A stretch of DNA of 64,000 nt from Hyphomicrobiales bacterium (GCA_028290705.1 JAQGJH010000145.1:1-64000), one strand, 5' to 3'. Shown: positions 35,261-45,895, counted from the first letter of the stretch. Notes: generated by a model from the letters alone, not told the origin. Program-made: numbers and translations.

Positions 35261-38200
35261 CTAAAGCGCCGAAACGCGCGCCGTCGTCTTGGAGGAACTG
35301 CTCGGGCCCGGCACGTTGCGGGGCGCCGGAGCCACGTCCGCCCGCGGCGCATTCAGCAATTGCTCGATAGAGGCGGTGTCGTTCGCCGCGGCGCTGGGTT
35401 TGCGGATCTCGAACGTATCCGCCGCCACCTTGGCCTCGGCGAGTTTGCGCGGATCCAGACGCGCGGCGATCTCGTCCCGCTTCTTGCCCGCATCCACGTC
35501 GCCCTGCGTCGCCGCAAGGGCAAACCACAGATAGGATTTCGTCATGTCCTGCTCGACGCCCAGGCCGCGGGCGAACAGAATTGCAAGATTGTACTGGCTG
35601 TCGCGCACTCCATGTTCGGCCGCATTGCGGAACCAGGCCGCGGCCTGGCCGTAGTCCGGCTTGCCGTCGATGCCGTCGGCGATCAGAACCGCGAGATTGT
35701 GCATGGCCCGCACGTTCCCGTTGTTCGCCGCCTTGCGATACCATTGTGCGGCCTCGGTCGCGGATTTCGTGACGCCCAGACCTTTTTCGTAAAGTGCGCC
35801 CAGCCGGTACTGCGAGGGCGCATGATTCTTGTCGGCCGCCTTGCGGAACCAGGTGGCCGCAAGCGCCGGATCGCGCTTGGCCTCGCGGCCGTCGGCAAGG
35901 CGCGACGCCAGTTCGAATTGCGCCACAACGTTTCCGGCATTCGCCAGGCTCGTGAGGCTCGCGACCGAAGGCTGCTGCACCGGGATGGCGCTGACCGTCA
36001 TCCCGTCGACCCCGGGGCTCCCGAGGGCACTCGCAACGGTTGGCGCGGCTACGGTGGCGGGCTCGCGTTTCTCGGGCTCGGGCGTTGCGACCGCTGCAAC
36101 GTCTGCCGGCGCAGGGGTGACGACTTGCGCCTGCTTGTCGACGGGGCTCGGAGCAGCGCCCGAAAGCTTCGGCAGCGCCTCGACCTGCTCGTTCTCGGTC
36201 GGCGACACGTCCGTCACGCTGCGGGCGATCTGCAGGGCGCCCAGCAGCAGGACCAATCCCGCGAGGCTGAGCAGGATCGGCCGCGTCTTGCCCTTGAACA
36301 GGCCGCCGGTTCCGCCGTCCTTGGTCTTCTGCCGATCGAAGGAAGCGGCTGCGGCGCGGGCGCGGGAGCGGGCTTCGGACAGCGCGCTCTCCACGGACGC
36401 GGACATGCGCTCGGAGACGGGTCCGAATTCCGGCGCATCGCTTGGCGCAGTGGTCTGGGCGGCGCGTCGGGCTGCCGCGATGAAACTCGCCTGCGCGGCG
36501 CGCGGCTCGTCGCCCATCGCCAGCGAGGCGTCCTGATGGGCGGTCGTCGCACCGGATGACGCCGGAGCTTCGGCGCGGTCGCCGCCGCGACGCGGCGCAA
36601 AACCCGAGCCGGGCTCGATCAGCACGTCGGGCGCCTCTGCGCGCGGTTCGCTCGCGGCAACGTCCGACTCGCGCAGGCCGGCATGGCCAGCCGCGATCAG
36701 CGGCATGGTGGCGGGCGGCAGGCGATCTGCGACGGGGCGCGGCATGTCTGCCTCGCGCGGCAGCTCAGGAAGTTCTTCTCTCTCTGCGACGGGACGGGCG
36801 CGTTCGAACACCGGCGGCGCACCGGCGGCCATCGGTTCGTCCTGCGCGGCCTCGAGGCTGCGCATTTCGCCGAGATCGTCTTCGAGAAGCGCGAGGCGAT
36901 CGACGACTTTCTCGAGCGTTTCGTGGACGGCGGTCAGCGTCGAATGCGTGCGCCTGTCGGATTCGTCCTGAAGTGTGCGAAGTTCGGAAATCTCGCGGAC
37001 GATCAAATCGGGCGCGAGACTCGTGGCGCCCGTGCCGCCTGAGACGCGAACGGCCTCGCGCGCAGCCGCTTCCGCAGCGTCCACGGCGGCATGCCGCGTC
37101 TCTTCGAGCTGCGCGAACAGATCCGTCATGGCGCGTTCGAGCGCGCCGATGGAATCGGCCGTCTCGCCAGAGCGGTCGAGCCGCTCGGACAGCCGCATGA
37201 TCTGGTTTTCAAGCGCCTGCAGCGCGCGGGTGTCGCCCTGGCCGCTGCTGATGCGATCGATCCGTTCGGCGAGTTGCGCCACCATGTCCTGCAGGCGGTC
37301 GTCCGGAACGGCCGGCTGCGACAGGCTTTCGCTCTGTCGCACGACGGCGCGGTGAACGTCGTCGATGCGGTGGCTGAGGTCGGCGATCTTGCCCTCGACC
37401 AGGGGATTGGCGGACTGTGACGCCGTCATGTCCAGCCGCTGGATCAGGGCATCGTGCAGGTCCGAAATGCGGCTGTAGATTTTTTGCGACTCGGTCGCGG
37501 TCGCGGTCTCGGCCGATGCCGTGCGCGGCGTCGCGATGGCGCCGTCGATCTTGCGGGCAAGGTCCGCCACCTGCGCTTCGATGGAGCGCAGGCCCGGCTG
37601 CTCCGACATGCGCTCGATCGACACGCGCATCTGGTCGAGCGTGTCGGCCAGTTGTTCGGCAAGTCCGGTGTCGTTCGCCGGCAGAGCGCCGAGGCCTGTC
37701 TGCAGAGCGCTGACTCCCGCATTGGCCGCCATGCGGTCGATCGAGGTGCGGATGTCATGCAGTGTGTCTACGAGGTGATCGGGCAGCGAGAAGGAGCGCG
37801 CCGAGAGCTGCGCGACCTGCGCTTCGATGGCGCGCAGCGCGGGATTGCCCGACATTTTCTCGATGGAATGCTGGAGTTCGGCCAGCATGTCGATGAGTTG
37901 CGGCGGCAGATCGCCGGAGCGCGAGGCGATGTCCGTCACCTGCTTCTGCACCGCGCGCAGCGCCGGGTTGGCCGCCACGCTGTCGATCGAGCGGCGCATG
38001 TCCTCGAGCATGTCGACCAGATAGGGCGGCAGGTCGCCGGAGCGGTTCGCCAGATCCGAGACGCGGGCTTCGACGTCGCGCAGCGTCGGGTTGGAATCCA
38101 GGCGGTCGATGGAGGCGCGGATCGAGTCGAGCGTTTCGACGAGATAGGGAGACACGCTGTCGGCCCGCGCCGCGAGATCCTCGACGCGATCGGTCAGCAT

Positions 38201-39724
38201 CGCGACCTGGCGCTCGAGACCTTCGATCGGGATCGGCCGCGCGAGGACCTGCGCGAGAACATGCGCGATGTCGTCGGTCTTGCGCTTCAGGGCCTCGAAG
38301 GAATGGCGGTCGAATCCGTGCGCCGCCATGGCGTCGATCTTCACGTGCAGGCGGCTGAGCTCCGCCTGGACGTCGTCGACGATGCGCGCCGGGCCTGACT
38401 GCTCGACCGATGTCCGAATTTCGGCGAGGATCTGTTCGATCGGCTGCAGCGATTGGTTGTCGACGCCGATGCGGCGCGACTCGTCGATGCGATGCGCGAG
38501 ATCCTGGATGGCGCGTTCGAGCGCATCCGAAGACCCGCGCTGCGCGAGGCTGCGGATTGCCTCGGAAATTTCGTTCAGCTGCAGACGCAGGAAGGTGATG
38601 TCGGGATGCGACGGCATCTCGGTGCGCCGGCGGTCTTCACTCTCGCGGCTCTCGCGGCGCAGGCGATCGACCTTGTCGGCCAGGCTCGAAATACCGCTCT
38701 GCAGCGCCACTTGAAAATCGTCGCGCCCGCTCCGCTGCGGGGCGCTCGCATAGATCGGCGTCGTCAGGGCGTCACCGGCGGCGGGAAGCCGTCCGCGACG
38801 GCCGATCTCCGCAAGCCCGCCATCGAGCGCACGCTGGCGGCGAACGATTTCGGAAACCGCTTCCGCGGTTGCTCCCGAGGGAGTCGGGCGTCCCGCCGGA
38901 AACACGACTTCGCTGGGCGCCTCCAGCGATGAGAGCAGGCGGTTGAGCTTGTCTTCGATGCGGCGCATGTGCTCGCCGCCTTCGGAAGCTTGTGGCTTGG
39001 CTGCCTCGCTCGGCAGACGCTCTGCCAGACGTGCGAGTTGCCCCTCGATGTCTTCGAGAGCCTGATCGACTTTGCCGGACTTGTCCTTGCTGCGCGCCAG
39101 ATGCTCGACGCGCGCTTCGAGGCTTTCCATCGCCAGCCGCAGGCCGCGCGCATGTTCGGGCTCGTCGCGGCTCGAGATGTGACTTTCGATTTCGGCGAGA
39201 CGGCTGGCGACCTTGCCGAGCGCCTGGTCGGTACGCAGCGCATGGTCGCGATGGCGGCGCTCGAATATCTGCACCGCATGGTCGAGCAGGTCGTCCGAGG
39301 GCGCTTCGGCCGCGCGGGAGCGCTGAGCCCGGCCGCGCGGAGCGGAGTCCTCGCTTTCGGCTTCATGGGCCCGGCGCACGTCCACGCGTCTGCGGCGGAC
39401 CGGCGGCTCGTCGCGATCGTCGAACTCCTGCTCCGCCTCTTCGAAGCGGGCCTCACGCGCCGGAGCGCGGCGGGCGGAACGAACGGGCCGGCGCGGGGTG
39501 CGTTGCTCCCCCTCGGACAGGCGCGCGAGACGCGCCGTCACGGCTTCGATCTGCTCTTCCGCGTCGATGTCCTCGTAGTCCAGCCCGGTTTCCCGGGCGC
39601 GCTCGGCGATGACGCTGTGCAGCCATTCCCCGACCGACATGCCGGAACGACGCGCTGCGTCTTTGGCGGCTTCGCGGGCATCGAATCCGACGCCCTTGAT
39701 GCTCCAGGGAACAGACTTGTTCAT
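35261..39724 (-). CDS. podJ: PodJ-like polar organising protein with coiled coils, membrane span and Sel1 repeats
   Basis: A giant protein of about 1487 residues. The N terminus (SVPWSIKGVGFDAREAAKDAARRSGMSVGEWL) is the conserved head of PodJ-type proteins. A charged Arg/Glu-rich stretch and long coiled coils follow (about 170-950), including five tandem 41-residue repeats. One membrane helix lies near residue 1185 (ILLSLAGLVLLLGAL). The periplasmic C-terminal part has Sel1/TPR-like repeats (AATWFRKAADKNHAPSQYRLG, AAQWYRKAANNGNVRAMHNLA, AAAWFRNAAEHG). PodJ marks the new cell pole and recruits development or cell-cycle regulators in Caulobacter and rhizobia. The ATG at 39724 begins close to the conserved head; 39754 is an alternative. 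Confidence 0.85.
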   Translation of the reverse strand: MNKSVPWSIKGVGFDAREAAKDAARRSGMSVGEWLHSVIAERARETGLDYEDIDAEEQIEAVTARLARLSEGEQRTPRRPVRSARRAPAREARFEEAEQEFDDRDEPPVRRRRVDVRRAHEAESEDSAPRGRAQRSRAAEAPSDDLLDHAVQIFERRHRDHALRTDQALGKVASRLAEIESHISSRDEPEHARGLRLAMESLEARVEHLARSKDKSGKVDQALEDIEGQLARLAERLPSEAAKPQASEGGEHMRRIEDKLNRLLSSLEAPSEVVFPAGRPTPSGATAEAVSEIVRRQRALDGGLAEIGRRGRLPAAGDALTTPIYASAPQRSGRDDFQVALQSGISSLADKVDRLRRESRESEDRRRTEMPSHPDITFLRLQLNEISEAIRSLAQRGSSDALERAIQDLAHRIDESRRIGVDNQSLQPIEQILAEIRTSVEQSGPARIVDDVQAELSRLHVKIDAMAAHGFDRHSFEALKRKTDDIAHVLAQVLARPIPIEGLERQVAMLTDRVEDLAARADSVSPYLVETLDSIRASIDRLDSNPTLRDVEARVSDLANRSGDLPPYLVDMLEDMRRSIDSVAANPALRAVQKQVTDIASRSGDLPPQLIDMLAELQHSIEKMSGNPALRAIEAQVAQLSARSFSLPDHLVDTLHDIRTSIDRMAANAGVSALQTGLGALPANDTGLAEQLADTLDQMRVSIERMSEQPGLRSIEAQVADLARKIDGAIATPRTASAETATATESQKIYSRISDLHDALIQRLDMTASQSANPLVEGKIADLSHRIDDVHRAVVRQSESLSQPAVPDDRLQDMVAQLAERIDRISSGQGDTRALQALENQIMRLSERLDRSGETADSIGALERAMTDLFAQLEETRHAAVDAAEAAAREAVRVSGGTGATSLAPDLIVREISELRTLQDESDRRTHSTLTAVHETLEKVVDRLALLEDDLGEMRSLEAAQDEPMAAGAPPVFERARPVAEREELPELPREADMPRPVADRLPPATMPLIAAGHAGLRESDVAASEPRAEAPDVLIEPGSGFAPRRGGDRAEAPASSGATTAHQDASLAMGDEPRAAQASFIAAARRAAQTTAPSDAPEFGPVSERMSASVESALSEARSRARAAAASFDRQKTKDGGTGGLFKGKTRPILLSLAGLVLLLGALQIARSVTDVSPTENEQVEALPKLSGAAPSPVDKQAQVVTPAPADVAAVATPEPEKREPATVAAPTVASALGSPGVDGMTVSAIPVQQPSVASLTSLANAGNVVAQFELASRLADGREAKRDPALAATWFRKAADKNHAPSQYRLGALYEKGLGVTKSATEAAQWYRKAANNGNVRAMHNLAVLIADGIDGKPDYGQAAAWFRNAAEHGVRDSQYNLAILFARGLGVEQDMTKSYLWFALAATQGDVDAGKKRDEIAARLDPRKLAEAKVAADTFEIRKPSAAANDTASIEQLLNAPRADVAPAPRNVPGPSSSSKTTARVSAL
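37535..38149 (-). repeat. Five tandem 41-residue (123-bp) repeats inside podJ
   Basis: Within the PodJ-like protein the pattern PYLVDMLEDMRRSID..aNPALRaieaQVadLa.rSgdLP recurs five times with an exact 41-residue period, with no insertions. Copies start PYLVETL, PYLVDML, PQLIDML, DHLVDTL and EQLADTL. The copies are diverged at DNA level, so this is an old, functionally constrained array of helix pairs, not a recent slippage product. Confidence 0.85.
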
Positions 39725-40029
39725 CGTCACGCCCACAGGCCCGGCATCCTTCATTCCAAAGACATGGAGCGCGTCGTGAACGCCTTGCCGATTCGACCGC
39801 CCCAGAGGGACTGTCGTGCAGTCTTGGTAAACACGGCGTTAAGGCTGACTTCTTTTGGCACAGGTGCAGCCAGCTCAGGGACTTTGCCGGTCTGCCCGCA
39901 ACCGTACGCTGCTGCAATCTCAGGTTGCAAAGATCAGCGACTCACCTTCTACTCGCTTACGTTGTATATGGCGGGGTTACTCGCGTTTTAGTTGCAATTC
40001 ATTTCACTCCTTTGATTGACGAGGCGACG

Positions 40030-40515
40030 ATGCTCACTCAAGACCTTGCAGCGCGCATTCCCGCTGCTTTCGAAAAACGCGTTGGGTCGGAAGCGGTTAC
40101 ATCCTCAGCGGGCACCCAGCACGACGCTCCCGAATCCGATTTCTTCACCATCGGCGACATCGCCCGCACCTACGGCGTCAGCCTCAGGGCGCTGCGCTTC
40201 TACGAAGAGCGGCAACTGCTGCAGCCCGAGCGGCGCGGCATGGTTCGCCTGTATGACGCAGAGGCGCGCGCGCGCCTCGAAGTCATCCTGAAGGGCAAGC
40301 AGCTCGGATTCACCCTGACGGAAATCCGCGACATGCTCGAGGCTGACGGCCATCAGGGCGGGCTGTCGCTCGCTCCCGGCCAGGTGGTCGACCAGATCGC
40401 CATGCTGGAGCGCCAAAGAGGCGACATCGACAAGGCCATAGAGGAACTTCGAGCGACCCAGCACCGCCTGGAAGCGGCGTGCCGGAGCGACGGTCCGGTG
40501 GCGCAGGTCGCCTGA
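40030..40515 (+). CDS. MerR family transcriptional regulator
   Basis: A regulator of about 161 residues. The MerR winged helix-turn-helix is FTIGDIARTYGVSLRALRFYEERQLLQPERRGMVRLYD (about residues 36-75), followed by the dimerisation helix and a C-terminal helix without the paired Cys of metal sensors. ATG 40030 has GAGG five bases upstream; the track start at 39925 lies in the promoter region. It precedes the beta-oxidation operon by 112 bp on the same strand, a conserved arrangement in Hyphomicrobiales, so it probably controls fatty-acid degradation. Confidence 0.85.
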   Translation: MLTQDLAARIPAAFEKRVGSEAVTSSAGTQHDAPESDFFTIGDIARTYGVSLRALRFYEERQLLQPERRGMVRLYDAEARARLEVILKGKQLGFTLTEIRDMLEADGHQGGLSLAPGQVVDQIAMLERQRGDIDKAIEELRATQHRLEAACRSDGPVAQVA

Positions 40516-40567
40516 CTGGATCGAAAGCATCCGCTCTTGCGCGAGCGGGGATGAGCCGCATTCCCCT

Positions 40568-40611
40568 TGAACTCGGTCGCGATTTGGTTTACATATAAAC
40601 TAAATCGCGAT
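40568..40611 (+). promoter_or_regulatory. 34-bp palindromic operator overlapping the beta-oxidation promoter
   Basis: Bases 40578-40611 (TCGCGATTTGGTTTACAT / ATAAACTAAATCGCGA) form a near-perfect palindrome with 30 of 34 bases symmetric. A possible -35 TTGAAC (40568-40573) and -10 TACATA (40591-40596) with 17-bp spacing place the palindrome over the -10 region, so a bound repressor would block transcription of the acyl-CoA dehydrogenase operon, which begins 17 bp further on. Confidence 0.75.
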
Positions 40612-40627
40612 CACTCGGGAGGTCGGC

Positions 40628-42421
40628 ATGCCCACCTACAAGGCGCCTGTAGCGGATGTGAAATTCCTTCTGAACGACGTGTTCGGCTGGGAGAAATACA
40701 GCAATCTCCCGGGCTTTTCGGATGCGACGCCCGACGTCGTCGAGGCCATTCTGGAAGAGGGCGCAAAGCTCTGCGAAGAGGTCCTGCAGCCGCTCAACGC
40801 CACCGGCGATCGCGAGGGCTGCCACCGCGCGGCCGATGGATCGGTCAGCACGCCGAAGGGTTTCAAGCAGGCCTATGAGGCCTTCACGCAGGGCGGCTGG
40901 GTCGGCCTGTCGGCGGATCCTGAATTCGGCGGACAGGGCCTGCCCTACACGATCGCGGCCGTGATGAACGAGTTCGCCTCCGCGGCCAACATGGCTTTCT
41001 CCATGTACCCGGGCCTGACGCAGGGCGCGCTCGCGGCGCTTCTCGTGCATGGAAGCGACGAGCAGAAGCAGCTTTACGCTCCCAAAATGATCTCGGGCGC
41101 CTGGTCGGGCACCATGAACCTCACCGAGCCCCATTGCGGCACCGATCTCGGCCTGCTGAAGAGCAAGGCCGTGCCAAATGGCGATGGTTCCTATGCGATC
41201 ACCGGCCAGAAGATCTTCATATCCGCGGGCGAACACGATCTGGCGGACAACATCGTGCATCTCGTGCTCGCCCGGATCGAAGGCGCGCCGGCCGGCACCA
41301 AAGGAATCTCGCTCTTCATCGTGCCGAAATTCGTGCCGGACGCGAGCGGCGCACCGGGCGAGCGAAACCCGCTGTCCTGCGGCTCGATCGAGCACAAGAT
41401 GGGCATTCACGGCAATTCGACCTGCGTGATGAATTACGACGGCGCGAAGGGCTGGCTGCTGGGCCAGGAGAACCGCGGCCTCAACGCCATGTTCGTGATG
41501 ATGAACGAAGCCCGTCTCGGAGTCGCCATCCAGGGGTTGGCCCAATCGGAAGTCGCCTACCAGAACGCCGCCGCCTACGCCAAGGAACGTCTGCAGAGCC
41601 GCTCTCTCTCCGGGCCGAAAAATCCGGAAAAGCCTGCCGACCCGATCATCGTTCATCCCGACGTGCGGCGCATGCTGCTCGAGATCCGGGCGTTCAACGA
41701 AGCCGCGCGCGCGCTCGTGCTGTGGACGGCGCTGAAGAGCGACGTGGCCCATCGCTCCGGCGACGAGGCGACGATCCGCGCCGCCGACGACATGCTCGGA
41801 CTGATGACGCCGGTGCTCAAGGGCGTGCTGACGGACGTCGGCTTCGCCAACACCGTCAAGGCCCAGCAGGTGTTCGGCGGACACGGCTACGTCGGCGAAT
41901 GGGGCATGGAGCAATTCGTCCGCGATGCCCGCATCGCCATGATCTACGAGGGCGCGAACGGCATCCAGGCGCTGGATCTCGTCGGCCGCAAGCTGCCCAA
42001 GGACGGCGGCCGCGCGGTCATGACCTTCTTCAACGAAGTCGGTTCGTGGCTGAAGACCAATGACGGCGAGGAAGCCCTGAAGCCCTTCGTCAAGGGTCTC
42101 AAGGCGGGTCTGGACGATCTGCAGAAAGCCACCATGTGGTTCATGCAGAACGCCATGGCCAAGCCCGACAATGCCGGGGCTGGATCGACCGACTACATGC
42201 ATCTGTTCGGCCTCGTGGCGCTCGGCTTCATGTGGGCCCAGATCGCCGCCGTGGCGGTCGCCAAGAAGGCGGCCGAGCCCGACAGCCTTGCTGCCATGGA
42301 CGCCAAATTGCTGACAGGAAAATTCTTCATGGAGCGTATGATGCCCGAAACGGCCGTGCATCTGGCGCGGATCAGCACGGGCGCCGAGACCATGATGGCG
42401 TTGCCCGCCGAGGCTTTCTGA
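40628..42421 (+). CDS. Acyl-CoA dehydrogenase, long C-terminal-domain type
   Basis: A 597-residue flavoprotein that introduces the alpha-beta double bond in acyl-CoA, the first step of beta-oxidation. Features include the ACD N-terminal helices, [19 protein letters not shown] with the FAD/substrate loop, IFISAGEHD, and [39 protein letters not shown], where the Glu of YEG is the likely catalytic base. The extra about 150-residue C-terminal domain puts it in the FadE5/DmdC-like branch. GGAGG precedes the ATG. First gene of the operon with thiolase and a FadJ-type protein. Confidence 0.92.
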   Translation: MPTYKAPVADVKFLLNDVFGWEKYSNLPGFSDATPDVVEAILEEGAKLCEEVLQPLNATGDREGCHRAADGSVSTPKGFKQAYEAFTQGGWVGLSADPEFGGQGLPYTIAAVMNEFASAANMAFSMYPGLTQGALAALLVHGSDEQKQLYAPKMISGAWSGTMNLTEPHCGTDLGLLKSKAVPNGDGSYAITGQKIFISAGEHDLADNIVHLVLARIEGAPAGTKGISLFIVPKFVPDASGAPGERNPLSCGSIEHKMGIHGNSTCVMNYDGAKGWLLGQENRGLNAMFVMMNEARLGVAIQGLAQSEVAYQNAAAYAKERLQSRSLSGPKNPEKPADPIIVHPDVRRMLLEIRAFNEAARALVLWTALKSDVAHRSGDEATIRAADDMLGLMTPVLKGVLTDVGFANTVKAQQVFGGHGYVGEWGMEQFVRDARIAMIYEGANGIQALDLVGRKLPKDGGRAVMTFFNEVGSWLKTNDGEEALKPFVKGLKAGLDDLQKATMWFMQNAMAKPDNAGAGSTDYMHLFGLVALGFMWAQIAAVAVAKKAAEPDSLAAMDAKLLTGKFFMERMMPETAVHLARISTGAETMMALPAEAF

Positions 42422-42458
42422 GCATCGGCCGCCACGACGCAACGAGGAGACGACGAGG

Positions 42459-43667
42459 ATGACCGACGCTTTCATCTACGACCACGTGCGCACGCCGCGT
42501 GGGCGCGGCAAGCCCGACGGTGCGCTGCATGAAGTCTCCACCCTCGGTCTCGCCACCAGCGCGCTCAAGGCGCTCCAGGCGCGAAGCCAGCTCGACACCA
42601 ATCTGGTGGATGACGTGGTGCTGGGCTGCGTTGATCCGGTGGGTGAGGCGGGCGGCGACATCGCCCGCGCGGCGGCGCTCGCCTCGGGCTTCGGCGACCA
42701 CGTTCCGGGCATCCAGATCAACCGCTTCTGCGCTTCCGGACTCGATGCGGTGAATTTCGCCGCCGCGCAGGTCATGTCCGGCCAGCACGACATGGCGATC
42801 GGCGGCGGTGTGGAATCCATGAGCCGCGTCGGCATCGGCGCATCGGGCGGCGCCTGGCCGGTGGATCCCGCCATCGCCATCCCCTCCTATTTCATGCCCC
42901 AGGGCGTGTCCGCCGATCTCATCGCCACCAAATACGGATTCTCGCGCGATCAGGTCGACGCCTATGCGGTGGAGAGCCAGAAGCGCGCTGCGGCCGCCTG
43001 GAGCGAGGGGCGCTTCGACCGCTCCGTCGCGCCGGTCCGCGACGTCAACGGGCTGACCATCCTCGCCAAAGACGAGCACATGCGGCCCCAGACGGACATG
43101 CAGTCGCTCGGCCAGCTCAAGCCTTCCTTCGTCATGATGGCCGAGCAGGGCGGTTTCAACGCCGTCGCTATCCAGGCGCATCCCGAAATCGAAAAACTCA
43201 ACCACGTGCATCATGCCGGCAACTCCTCCGGCATCGTCGACGGCGCGGCCGCCGTGCTGCTCGGTTCGGCCCAGGCGGGGGCGGCCGCCGGGCTGAAGCC
43301 GCGTGCGCGCATCCGCGCCTTCGCCAACGTCGGTTCGGAGCCCGCATTGATGCTCACCGGTCCGGTGGACGTGACCCGCAAGGTTTTGAAGCGTGCCGGC
43401 ATGACCATCGGCGACATCGACCTGTTCGAGGTCAACGAGGCTTTCGCCGCCGTGGTGCTGCGCTTCATGCAGGCCTTTGATCTCGACGCCAGCCGCATCA
43501 ACGTCAATGGCGGCGCCATCGCGCTCGGCCATCCGCTCGGCGCGACCGGCGCCATGCTGATCGGCACGGCCATCGACGAATTGGAGCGCAGCGGCAAATC
43601 GACGGCGCTGATCACGCTCTGCATCGGGGCCGGCATGGGCACCGCGACCATCATCGAGCGCGTTTGA
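42459..43667 (+). CDS. Acetyl-CoA C-acyltransferase (thiolase)
   Basis: A 402-residue thiolase that cleaves 3-ketoacyl-CoA with CoA to give acetyl-CoA in the last beta-oxidation step. The nucleophilic Cys is in [11 protein letters not shown] (about residue 92), with GGVESMSRV, the histidine in [15 protein letters not shown] and the second Cys in CIGAGMGTA near the C terminus. GAGGA precedes the start. It lies 37 bp after the dehydrogenase and 17 bp before the next gene, so all three are cotranscribed. Confidence 0.93.
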   Translation: MTDAFIYDHVRTPRGRGKPDGALHEVSTLGLATSALKALQARSQLDTNLVDDVVLGCVDPVGEAGGDIARAAALASGFGDHVPGIQINRFCASGLDAVNFAAAQVMSGQHDMAIGGGVESMSRVGIGASGGAWPVDPAIAIPSYFMPQGVSADLIATKYGFSRDQVDAYAVESQKRAAAAWSEGRFDRSVAPVRDVNGLTILAKDEHMRPQTDMQSLGQLKPSFVMMAEQGGFNAVAIQAHPEIEKLNHVHHAGNSSGIVDGAAAVLLGSAQAGAAAGLKPRARIRAFANVGSEPALMLTGPVDVTRKVLKRAGMTIGDIDLFEVNEAFAAVVLRFMQAFDLDASRINVNGGAIALGHPLGATGAMLIGTAIDELERSGKSTALITLCIGAGMGTATIIERV

Positions 43668-43684
43668 GGGCGGGAGGACACGTC

Positions 43685-45895
43685 ATGGACCTGAAGAATT
43701 TCCGCTTCGAAACGGACACCGACGGCATCGCGCTCCTCACCTGGGACATGCCGGGCCGCTCCATGAACGTCATCACCGAAGAGGTGATGAACGAACTCGA
43801 GAGCGTCATCGATCACGTCGCGGCAGACGCCGCCGTCAAGGGCTGCGTCATTGCGTCAGGCAAGGACACGTTTTCAGGCGGGGCCGATCTCGGCATGCTC
43901 GATGAGTCGAGCCGCCGCTATGTCGAAATGGTGGAAAGCCATGGCGCGGAAGCCGCCATGCAGGCGTTCTTCGACGGAACGCGTCGCCTGACGTTGCTCT
44001 ATCGCAAGCTCGAAACGAGCGGCAAGCCGTGGGTCGCTGCCATCGACGGCACCTGCCTCGGCGGAGCCTTCGAGCTCGCGCTCGCCTGCCACTTCCGCGT
44101 CTTGTCCGATTCGCCGAAGACCCGCGTCGGGCTGCCGGAAATCAAGGTCGGGCTGTTCCCGGGAGCCGGTGGCACGCAGCGCGTCGCGCGTCTGATGCAG
44201 ACCGGCGACGCCTTGCAGATGCTGTTCAAGGGCGAGCAGATCCGCGCGGCCGCCGCCAAGTCCATGGGCCTCGTGCATCTCGTCGTGCCCAGGGACGAGA
44301 TGATCGCCAAGGCGAAGGAATGGATCGCCGCCGGCAACAAGGGCGTGGCGCCGTGGGACGATCCGAAATTCCGTCCGCCGTCCGGCAAGGTGTTCTCGCC
44401 CGCCGGCATGATGGTCTGGCCCGCCGCCAACGCCATTTATCGCCGCGAGACGATGGACAATTATCCGGCCGCCAAGGCCATCCTGCATGCCGTCTACGAA
44501 GGCCTGCAGTTGCCCATGGATCTCGCCCTGAAGGTCGAGAGCCGATGGTTCGCCAACATCCTGCGCTCGAAGGAGGCGCGCGCGATGATCCGCTCGCTCT
44601 TCGTCTCCATGGGCGAACTCAACAAGGGCGCGCGCCGTCCCGCCGCCGAACCGCCCGCGAAGATTTCGAAAGTTGGAATCATCGGCGCGGGCTTCATGGG
44701 CGCGAGCATCGCCTATGTGGCGGCGCTGAACGGCATCGAGGTGGTGCTGATCGATCGTGACGTCGAAGCGGCCGAGAAGGGCAAGGCGCATTCGCACAAG
44801 CTCATATCGGGCCAGATCGCCAAGGGTCGCGCCAAGACGGCGGAGCGCGACGCGCTGCTCGAAAAGATCACGCCCTCGGCCGATTATGCGAGCCTCGCGG
44901 GCTGCGATCTCGTGATCGAAGCCGTGTTCGAGGACCGCAACGTCAAGGCCGAGGCCATGAAGAAGGCCGACGCCGCAATGTCGCCCGGCACGATCTTCGC
45001 GTCCAACACCTCGACGCTTCCGATCACCTCGCTGGCGGAAAATGCGCAGCGGCCCGAGGATTTCATCGGCATCCACTTCTTCTCGCCGGTCGAGCGGATG
45101 ATGCTCGTCGAGGTCATCGTCGGCAAGCGCACCGGCGATCGCGCGCTCGCGACGGCGCTCGATTTCGTCCGCATGATCCGCAAGACCCCGATCGTGGTGA
45201 ACGACTCGCGCGGCTTCTATGCCAATCGCTGCGTCTTGAACTACGTGCGCGAAGGCCATCTGATGTTCGCCGAGGGCGTGCCGCCCGCCATGATCGAAAA
45301 CGTCGCCCGCATGGCCGGCATGCCGGTCGGTCCGCTGTCGCTCAACGACGAAGTCGCGCTCGACCTCGCCTGGAAGATCCTCCAGGCCACCAAGGCCGAC
45401 CTCGGCGCGGAGGCAGTCGATCCGCTGCAGGAGCGGCTGCTCGACGATCTGGTCAATCGCCACGGCCGTCTCGGCCGCAAGAACCTCAAGGGCTTCTACG
45501 ATTATCCCGACAAGGGACCGAAGACGCTCTGGCCCGGTCTCGCGGACCTGCAGAGCGCAAAGGCCAATCCCGATCACCTGAACGTCGAGGACATGAAGCT
45601 GCGCTTTCTCGTCACGCAGGCGCTCGAGGCGGCGCGCACGGTGGAAGAAGGCGTCGTCACCGATCCGCGCGAGGCCGATGTCGGCTCGATCCTGGGCTTC
45701 GGCTTCGCGCCCTTCACGGGTGGAACGCTGAGCTACATCGACGGCATGGGCGTCGCCGAATTCGTCCTGCTCTGCGACCGGCTGGCCAAGACCTATGGCC
45801 CGCGCTTCACCCCGACCGATCTGCTGATCGACATGGCCAAGAAGCACGAGACCTTCTATGGCCGCTTCGGGCGCAAGAGCCGCGCGGCGGCCTGA
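43685..45895 (+). CDS. FadJ-type bifunctional enoyl-CoA hydratase / 3-hydroxyacyl-CoA dehydrogenase
   Basis: The 736-residue protein joins an N-terminal enoyl-CoA hydratase/isomerase domain (SGGADLGML, CLGGAFELALACHFRV, GLPEIKVGLFPGAGGTQRVAR) to a 3-hydroxyacyl-CoA dehydrogenase. The NAD loop is VGIIGAGFMGASIAYVAA (about residue 333), followed by ASNTSTLPI, IGIHFFSPVERM and the C-terminal dehydrogenase domain (GFYANR). It performs hydration and oxidation of enoyl-CoA. GGGAGG seven bases before ATG 43685 fixes the start. Last gene of the operon. Confidence 0.93.
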   Translation: MDLKNFRFETDTDGIALLTWDMPGRSMNVITEEVMNELESVIDHVAADAAVKGCVIASGKDTFSGGADLGMLDESSRRYVEMVESHGAEAAMQAFFDGTRRLTLLYRKLETSGKPWVAAIDGTCLGGAFELALACHFRVLSDSPKTRVGLPEIKVGLFPGAGGTQRVARLMQTGDALQMLFKGEQIRAAAAKSMGLVHLVVPRDEMIAKAKEWIAAGNKGVAPWDDPKFRPPSGKVFSPAGMMVWPAANAIYRRETMDNYPAAKAILHAVYEGLQLPMDLALKVESRWFANILRSKEARAMIRSLFVSMGELNKGARRPAAEPPAKISKVGIIGAGFMGASIAYVAALNGIEVVLIDRDVEAAEKGKAHSHKLISGQIAKGRAKTAERDALLEKITPSADYASLAGCDLVIEAVFEDRNVKAEAMKKADAAMSPGTIFASNTSTLPITSLAENAQRPEDFIGIHFFSPVERMMLVEVIVGKRTGDRALATALDFVRMIRKTPIVVNDSRGFYANRCVLNYVREGHLMFAEGVPPAMIENVARMAGMPVGPLSLNDEVALDLAWKILQATKADLGAEAVDPLQERLLDDLVNRHGRLGRKNLKGFYDYPDKGPKTLWPGLADLQSAKANPDHLNVEDMKLRFLVTQALEAARTVEEGVVTDPREADVGSILGFGFAPFTGGTLSYIDGMGVAEFVLLCDRLAKTYGPRFTPTDLLIDMAKKHETFYGRFGRKSRAAA

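Noticed and set aside
43874-45847. 657-aa ORF on the minus strand
   Set aside because: Antisense shadow of the FadJ-type gene.
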